Positions 58,110 through 64,000 of a DNA stretch of 64,000 bases are shown here, piece after piece; within the stretch, counting starts at the first letter, position 1; each line of letters starts with the position of its first letter. A program made the translations under genes and the position numbers. Origin of the DNA: Shinisaurus crocodilurus (Eukaryota; Chordata; Lepidosauria; Squamata; Shinisauridae); assembly GCA_021292165.1 (NCBI GenBank), contig CM037876.1:311934492-311998491 (forward strand), read 5' to 3'. The notes below the pieces were generated by a model. The model was given only the letters and a program-made list of their open reading frames with translations, had not been told where the DNA came from and ran no database searches.

Positions 58110-58350
58110 AAAGATCCAGTGTGGCCTAGTGGTTTAGAGTGTTGCACTGGGACTTGGGAGATCCAGATTCTAGTCCCCACTCGGCCACGAAGCTCACTCG
58201 GTGGCTTTGGGCCAGTCACTGACTCTCTTCCTGACCTACCTCACAGGGTTGTTGTGAGGATAACATGGAGAGGAGGATAATGTAAGCCGCCTTGGGCTCC
58301 TTGCAGGAAAAAAGGCGGGATATAAATAAATAAATAAATAAATAAATAAG
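58110..58350 (+). mobile_element. Sauria-type SINE
   Basis: Complete, moderately diverged: A box tggcctagtggtttaga, B box gattctagtcc, tail with six taaa units. Confidence 0.9.
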
Positions 58351-58509
58351 CAAACAAGCAAGCCGCGGTGACTTATTTAAGTTGCAGCATGTGCCAGGCA
58401 CGTGCTGGATGCAATTTCCATCATCGCTGCCTGGGTGCGGCTTGTCGTGGCTTATTTTGATCGTGTGAACTGGCCCACTTTGTTGTTTTTGTTCTGTTTG
58501 GGTGGCTGG

Positions 58510-58716
58510 CCATGGGAACATGGGGAGCTGCCTTATACTGAGTCAGGCCCTGGGTCCACCTAGCCCAGTGTTGTCGACACTGGCTGGCAGCTGTGGCCCT
58601 CCGGGGTTTCAGGCAGGATTCCTTCCCAGCCCTACCTGGAGTTGCCGGGGATCGAACCGGGACCCTTCTGCGTGCAAAGCAGGGCCTCCGCCACTGAGCC
58701 ATGGGCCCCTCCCGAG
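58510..58716 (-). mobile_element. S2 tRNA-derived SINE, minus strand
   Basis: The most complete S2 copy. The minus strand begins gggcccatggctcagtggcg, has the B-box-like ggttcgatccccggcaa, then ctccaggtagggctgggaag, and ends cagtataaggcagctcccc. Polymerase III promoter boxes are recognisable. Confidence 0.8.
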
Positions 58717-58719
58717 GTC

Positions 58720-59374
58720 ATTTTTCTAGATGTCACCATGGAAACAAGGTTAAGCTTTCCAAATCCAGTTCAACGTTCCTCGCTGCACCAAAAGCTTAAC
58801 CAATTCCGCAGCCACAAAAAAAAAAACCACCCACAAATATAAAATATGCAAGTTCACTTCATTTACGTATCTATTTATAACCCACTTTTCTAGCGTCTTA
58901 ACAGAAGCGAGCTAGGATAATAGCAAAAACAGGTTAGGATAAAACCACATGAATTAAAATATGTGCAGTGACTCGTAATAATCTAGCACATAATACCAAA
59001 GTCAAATACCCTTGTAGGCTACAATCGTGATGTACAAGTTAAAAACAAATAGAATTAAATGCTTTTTTTACGTACGTTTCTTTGAATATTTCTAGTGCAG
59101 CTTCTCAGATGATTTGGAATCTTTTTTCAGAATTTAACAGGCAGGTCCTGACCTGGGGCTTGGCCCTAGCTAAAATTCAGGGGGGTGCGTGTCTTGTGTA
59201 TGTGTGTACAGGAGCGATGTGGGCTTATAAAGCAGAGTGCCCTGGAGCATGTACAGAATGGGCAGGTCCGCACGTAACGGCAACACGTCCTGCTAAATCG
59301 CCACGATGCATTGCCCTTAAGTGCCGAGTACCCACGAGGAGCCTGACAGATGACCGGGCTCATCCTGGCTGCTT
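58720..59374. other. Unassigned stretch
   Basis: A+T-rich from 58800 to 59080. No gene or recognised repeat. Confidence 0.4.
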
Positions 59375-59375
59375 T

Positions 59376-59617
59376 GAATCATAGAATCATAGAAAAGTAG
59401 AGTTGGAAGGGGCCTACAAGGCCATCGAGTCCAACCCCCTGCTCAATGCAGGAATCTAGGTCAAAGCATCCCTGACAGATGTCTGTCCAGCTGCACCTTG
59501 AATGCCTCCAGAGTGGGAGAGCCCACGACCTCCCTAGGTAGTTGATTCCATTGTCTTATTGCTCTGACAGTCAGGAAATTTTTCCTGATGTTTAGGTGGA
59601 ATCTAGGTTCCCGTAAC
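59376..59617 (-). mobile_element. CR1 LINE 3' end, minus strand
   Basis: The minus strand encodes LREPRFHLNIRKNFLTVRAI through HLSGML, with the CR1 tail starting at 59376. Truncated at about 59617, where unrelated C-rich sequence begins. Confidence 0.9.
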
Positions 59618-59619
59618 TT

Positions 59620-60300
59620 TGCTGCCTCTCCCCCGCCTCCTTCCCCCTTCTTTCTCCCAGTGGGATCCCAGGGGACACCGCAGGGAGGAATGACGCTCCT
59701 CTCCTTCACAGCTGCGATCGCGAGCCGAAACCCCGTGGCTGTCAAAAAGTCCCCGTTGCGCAAACAGGGCTCGTGCCCTGAAGTGCAAGGCAGAGGACGG
59801 GGGAGCCTCCCGCCTCCTGCTCAAGAGGTTTACTCTCAAGCACGGGGGCTGGTTCCCCTCCGCACGGGGATGGTGGTGCAGAGCGGACTGGGCACTCCCC
59901 CCCCCCTCCTGCCCGAGAGGAGACCTCTCCAGCAGGAGGCAGGGGTGTCGCTTCTGCTCTGCATTGCTGCCACGGCACGCGGACAGCGGCCCGAAGAGGT
60001 CATCCCCGCCTGCTGCTCGAAGAGGTCTCCTCTTGAGCAGCAGGCGGGAATGGCAGCGCTGCTCCTTGCAGCTGTCCTGGGGATGGTGCAGCAGCGTGGA
60101 CTGGAGATCGGGGACACCTCGGACAGCCGCGCCACAGTGCCGCTTGGGCACTTTGGGGTTAGCTGCCAGCCACGCTCTCCGGCCAGCCGCTCGGCAAGGG
60201 CGCTCTTTCCAAGCGGCTCGCTTGTGGCGGGGCCAGGACCGCAGAGCCGCTTTGAGGATTGGGGAAGTGGCACTCTGGGGGAGGGTGTTTAACCCTTCCC
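59620..60300. other. G+C-rich block with nested inverted repeats
   Basis: It contains hairpins built of gaagaggtctcctctt and cctgctgctc/gagcagcagg, the clearest at 60005-60048. Variants gctcaagaggttt, gcccgagaggagacctctcc and ggcccgaagaggtc recur. Open frames of about 235 codons exist on both strands over the same bases, which is expected in G+C-rich sequence. Probably non-coding. Confidence 0.5.
60005..60048. repeat. 44-bp hairpin in the G+C-rich block
   Basis: Arms cccgcctgctgctc and gagcagcaggcggg are perfectly complementary and flank gaagaggtctcctctt, itself nearly self-complementary. Confidence 0.85.
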
Positions 60301-60467
60301 GCCCCCTCACACTTCCCCGGCCAACTCTGCTATTAGCTCTGGAGGGTGGGAAGGCAGGGGCCGGATCTGTGCCTTTCTTTTCCCCTTCCCTATCAGGAGC
60401 TGATAACAGATGGGGGGGAATTCAGCTTGGGGGAAAGGCGAAAGAAGGTAAGGCTCTAAGTCTAAAC

Positions 60468-60592
60468 CAGGGCTCTCCAACCTTGGGTGCCCAGATGTTT
60501 TTGGCCTACAACTCCCAGCATGCCCCAGCCAGTCCGGGATGCTGGGAGTTGTAGGCCAAAAACATCTGGGGACCCAAGGTTGGAGAGCCCTG
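60468..60592. mobile_element. FB-A hAT-type MITE, copy A18, variant ends
   Basis: Ends cagggctctccaacc and ggttggagagccctg, changed in the same way on both sides. Perfect 8-bp target duplication gtctaaac at 60460-60467 and 60593-60600. Confidence 0.94.
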
Positions 60593-60600
60593 GTCTAAAC

Positions 60601-61340
60601 AGTCTTTCCCAGAGTGCCACTTCCCTGCTCTTCGCTGCTAATTAGTTTTTTTTTCTCATTCTTAAAAGCGCAGGTAATCCTAATCATGTTTTCCCCTCGT
60701 CACACCTAGTTTGGCTGGTCCAACTATATGAGAGAGTCTACATCAGTTCTTGATGTGTAGTGAGGTTTTCCGTCCGGGATTTTTTATTATATCCATGGGG
60801 CGATGGGGTTGCAGGAATGGACAGTTGGCCGTGTCCCCAACTGCTGATGAACGGCTTCTTTCCAGTAGCCGCCAAGGCACACTGGTGGCTCAGTAGGAGC
60901 CACTGCTTCACTCTACAATGCTTGCCTTGTCTTCCCTGCAGCGTTGCCAAAACCCACCCGCAGACTCTCCATAGCTTAATGAAGGAACGTTACTGTTTCT
61001 CTAACCGTCTCCGGTGTGTAACGTAGAGAAGGGAAAGGAAATACTGCGCAGAATCAGGCATCCGTTGGGGATACCTTGGCAGGGGGATGAAAAATTAGAT
61101 GAACGTTTGTTTCAGCGTCAACAGACCCTTTGCATTCCCTCTGCCTTGTACGTCTGTTCCCGGAACCCCATGCCTGCTCAACGGTTTGCCCCCTACCAAT
61201 ATTGAACAAGTTTGCCAGGATATCCTAAAAATCTGATTTGCAAGATGCGCTGAGGGAAAAATACAAGATTCGTAGTATCAAAAGTAATAAGAGGTACCTA
61301 TGAGGTATGCAGTATCGAAGGAAATAAAGAGGGCCTTGCC
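60601..61340. other. Unassigned stretch
   Basis: No recognised gene or repeat. A T run at 60646-60654. Confidence 0.4.
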
Positions 61341-61342
61341 TA

Positions 61343-61475
61343 ACCTGGCGCCCCCCCAGATGTGTTGGATTACAATCCCCATCATCCCCAGCCAGCACGG
61401 CCATGCTGGTGGGAAAAGATGGGAGTTGTAGTCCCACACTTTGAGAGGACGCCCGGTTGGGGAAGGCTGGCTTAG
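61343..61475. mobile_element. FB-B foldback, complete
   Basis: Left ccttgcctaacctggcgccc and gatgtgttggattacaatcc. Right gatgggagttgtagtcccac and gcccggttggggaaggctgg. Loop agcacggccatgctggt. Confidence 0.8.
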
Positions 61476-61479
61476 GTGT

Positions 61480-62815
61480 TTGTGGGTCCTTTCTTTGTAG
61501 CAATGTCGGGTCTGGCCCCGCAGGGTCTTCGATGGATTGGTTCTGTGGTTCTCAGGGAACAGAGCCCTGTGGACTGGAGGGCTGTGGTAAGAGCTCCTCT
61601 CTGACTCTTAGTGCCTCTTCCCTGATCCTCGGTGCGGCAGTCAGACTTGAGGGTCCCCCTGGTGCTGGGGGGGGGGTAGATCCATTGCCTTGCCTGCCTG
61701 GTGCAATGCCGGGCGGGGATTTCCTGTTGGGAGCAGAGCTCAACCCGTCTCATTCTGGTAATCCTCCCTAACTGAGAGCAGGGGTTTTATATTCTTCCCT
61801 GGCCACACCTCCAGAGAAGGGGCCAATCAAAGGAGAGTGGGTGGGGCCACACACCTGTGTCCCCACCCCTGTAGAAGCCACCGCTCACTTTCTTTTCTGC
61901 AAATCCCTTTCTTTATTCTTTTTCATTTGCATATTCATGGGCAGGAGTTGTACCATGGCATTTTCAGGATCCCATGAATGAGCTGCGCGAGGCTGTTGTG
62001 AACTGTTTTGCCTGTTAAATGTTTGCTACTTGCCAACATGCTTGGGAACAGTCTATGAATGCCTGAAAACAACATAAACGTCATCTGTCGGTGTTCCAGT
62101 GCGGAGCTTCCTGCTTGCGATCAATTAGCCAACTCTCCAGACCTTGTTTAACTAGGAGCTGGTTCCCATCCGTTACAAAGTTCTGTTTCATTGGGGGGGG
62201 GGGGGAGATTGCCAGCTGAACAATCCAGACATTTTCTGGAGAAGGTTTAATTTGAGCTTGAACCCACCAGGGCTTAACCCCAGAACCATGTTTGTTACAT
62301 GCAGGCATTCATTGGTTGCTTAATTAATTAATTAAACAATTGCCATACATTTATCTCAAGCTAATTTTGCACAGAGATCACGCATGCCACGATTTTACAA
62401 TACTAGCGGGATCCCTTTGGCAGGTGGTTTGCCTAACAGCGGGTTCTCGGCTTTCTGCCTTTCCACGTGTCTTCGCCTGCTTGTGGCAAGTAGCGATGGA
62501 ATCTCTACCACTAGGGGAGGATTTCTGGAATGTGTTCCAGGATGTGCAGTCATTCATGCTGGTCTGTTGGTCCTCACTGTATTGCCCGTTGCAAACGTGC
62601 AGCGTGCCCTCGAACGCAACGCTGTAAATATTCTTCTCTTGAGGGAGGCTTGTCAAGGATTTCCAGTCTTCCCATTAAGAAACCAGTGCCGGTGGTCCAC
62701 TGGAAAGCCTGTGAAGGCCTCCACCGGGGTGGGGTGGGGAGTGGCAATCCAAAGGAACATAAAAAAAGATGGTGATGTGTTGTGGTGAAGTTAATGGTGT
62801 GATTTCAGTTACTAG
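61480..62815. other. Long unassigned stretch
   Basis: No transposon or exon recognised by eye. G runs at 61669-61677 and 62192-62206, and a taattaattaattaa patch near 62321-62335. Short overlapping frames at 62340-62790 lack family resemblance. Confidence 0.45.
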
Positions 62816-62817
62816 GG

Positions 62818-62952
62818 CAGTGTTCTCCAACCTTGGGTCCCCAGATGTTTTTGGCCTACAACTCCCAGCATGCCCCAGCCAGCGACGCTGGCTGGGGCAT
62901 GCTGGGAGTTGTAGGCCAAAAACATCTGGGGACCCAAGGTTGGAGAACACGG
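62818..62952. mobile_element. FB-A hAT-type MITE, copy A19
   Basis: Canonical left end and arms. The right end is altered to gagaacacggggttagg. Flanks tactaggg and ggttagga do not match convincingly. It is the left neighbour of the duplicated segment. Confidence 0.92.
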
Positions 62953-63203
62953 GGTTAGGAGATCTCACAAAGAGAAGAAGGTCAACATGCGAGAGCTCTT
63001 AAATGGTGTGGTGCACCCACCTCATGTCTTCCCCCAAGTCCCCTCTTGCTTATCTGGACTCTTTAAAAGGGCCCAGCGTGGTCCCCAAGCCAACATCCGG
63101 CAACCTTTTCACAGCTTGGCACTTCGGAGAAGGTCAAGTTGGGAAGCATGGTGCAACACTCAAAAGACACCATGGAATAATGGCTCTTGGCGACATCCGT
63201 AAG
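62953..63203 (+). repeat. Duplicated segment, copy 2
   Basis: Nearly identical to 57012-57262, including gagaagaaggtcaacatgcg and caacatccggcaaccttttc. The duplication includes part of the adjoining FB-A arm, so the two were copied together. Copy 1 keeps only the right arm of FB-A. Confidence 0.85.
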
Positions 63204-63270
63204 ATTTCCCATTTCTCTGGGCTTGGGATGGCAGGGGAATAGGGTGGCCACTGAGACATTGCCAAAACAA

Positions 63271-63344
63271 TGGCTACGCTGGCTGGGGGCATGCTGGGAG
63301 TTGTAGGCCAAAAACATCTGGGGACTCAAGGTTGGAGAACACTG
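63271..63344 (-). mobile_element. FB-A copy A20, right arm only
   Basis: ggctacgctggctgggggca, then gggagttgtaggccaaaaac and the end gttggagaacactg. No left arm. Confidence 0.85.
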
Positions 63345-63523
63345 CACTAAAATTGAGGGGTTGCCATTCACACCTTTCAATTATACCCGTGGTGGCAAGG
63401 TGAGATATTTCTAGGTCAGGGGAACGATTCAGATTTCAAATCATATGTTACGGGGTGTCATATTGTCACAACATCATATCATATCATATTTCACATGTTA
63501 CAGAACTTTATGTCATATAGTAC

Positions 63524-63592
63524 AGCCTTCCTCAACCCGCCAGATGTGTTGGACTACAACCCCTATCATTCCCAGCCAGCATCCCCATCCCT
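63524..63592 (+). repeat. FB-B foldback, left arm only
   Basis: cagccttcctcaacccgcca, then gatgtgttggactacaaccc. The ctggtgccct segment is deleted. Confidence 0.7.
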
Positions 63593-63602
63593 AGCCCTAC
63601 AC

Positions 63603-63725
63603 CAGGGCTGGGCAGAAGGTAGATCTCCAAATGTTTTGGACTTCCAAGTCCCAGAAGCTCTTGCCGGTATGGCCAACGGTCAGTAACGCAGGACGTTGTA
63701 GCACAAAACATCTGGAGATCTACTA
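63603..63725. mobile_element. FB-E foldback, copy E2
   Basis: Left cagggctgggcagaaggtag and atctccaaatgttttggact. Right acaaaacatctggagatcta. The right outer end is degraded. Same plan as E1 at 33187-33313. Confidence 0.7.
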
Positions 63726-63769
63726 CTTTCTGATCGCCCCGGGTCTTCGCTGACTAGAAGCAGCTCTCG

Positions 63770-63892
63770 GGGGGGGGGGGATCCTGGCAAGGGTCTTTCC
63801 CAGCCCTACTTGGAGATGCGCAGGATGGAACTCTGGACCTTCTGCATGCAACGCATGTGCCCTACTGCTGAGCTACAGCCCTTTCTCCCAAC
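63770..63892 (-). mobile_element. S2 tRNA-derived SINE, minus strand, partial
   Basis: The minus strand begins gggctgtagctcagcagtag (A-box-like) and has gcatgcagaaggtccagagt and ctccaagtagggctgggaaa. The 3' half is missing. A G run (63768-63780) abuts it. Confidence 0.7.
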
Positions 63893-64000
63893 TGGGGAAA
63901 AAAGCCCACGTTGAAGGGTGCCTATTGGCCGATGCATGGGACATCACCAACACAGCTGCCCCACCAATCCGAAAGCAGTTGTGCCATATTTAAGAGGCTG

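Noticed and set aside
59588..60310. Overlapping frames of about 235 codons on both strands
   Set aside because: The first codons are antisense CR1, and the remainder is G+C-rich hairpin repeat. Long frames on both strands are expected there and no domain is recognisable.
441..63344. CRISPR-like array, because of many near-identical short repeats
   Set aside because: Repeats are dispersed over 60 kb, are palindromic MITEs with target duplications, and have no regular spacers. The genome is vertebrate.
62818..63344. One long FB-A-type element from the left end at 62818 to the right end at 63344
   Set aside because: Flanks tactaggg and cactaaaa do not match, and a complete short palindrome is already present at 62818-62952.

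Overview
The window looks like intergenic or intronic DNA from a vertebrate, most likely a squamate reptile (lizard-like). It contains CR1 LINEs, L2-type LINE 3' ends, many tRNA-derived SINEs of the Sauria type (A box tggcgtagtgg, B box ggttcgagtcc, RTE/BovB-like tail ending in a-t-rich taaataaa), 5S rRNA-headed SINEs, hAT DNA transposons and many microsatellites. I found no convincing host protein-coding exon, no host RNA gene, and no CRISPR array or bacterial-style operon. The species cannot be decided from the sequence alone.

Layout. 0-3 kb: one FB-A foldback, a degraded hAT-like element, otherwise unassigned. 3.2-5.9 kb: a minus-strand CR1 with an open reverse transcriptase frame, inserted inside a plus-strand CR1. 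6-13.5 kb: five Sauria SINEs, a 5S-headed SINE, FB-A, FB-B and FB-F foldbacks, TGACAG-rich repeats and an L2 end. 14.2-15.8 kb: a 5'-truncated RTE-like LINE with an intact reverse transcriptase frame and a C-terminal zinc finger. 16-24.8 kb: foldbacks, a second 5S-headed SINE and CR1 ends. 25.3-26.0 kb: a hAT element with a perfect 8-bp target-site duplication that carries a CpG island. 27.3-28.2 kb: a second CpG island, the only candidate host promoter. 28.2-36.9 kb: foldbacks, CR1 and L2. 37.17-38.07 kb: an 897-bp hAT transposon with a perfect target-site duplication. 38-64 kb: more SINEs, foldbacks, two copies of a composite repeat, a duplicated 0.3-kb segment and long unassigned stretches.

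The dominant signal is a superfamily of foldback elements (named here FB-A to FB-K). FB-A occurs about 20 times. Its ends are cagtgttctccaacc, eleven copies have 8-bp target-site duplications at 7/8 or 8/8 identity, and all eleven fit nnnTAnnn, which marks FB-A as a hAT-derived MITE of Buster type. Its two arms each carry ctacaactcccagcatgcc, which closely resembles the ZNF143/THAP11 promoter motif, in inverted orientation. Several other foldback families with different outer ends carry the same or a closely related core. In several copies a base change in one arm is matched by the complementary change in the other, so the arms behave like an RNA stem. This looks like the most novel feature of the window. 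The elements act as independent mobile units, and their nesting (hAT into foldback, foldback into CR1, CR1 into CR1) gives a relative insertion history.
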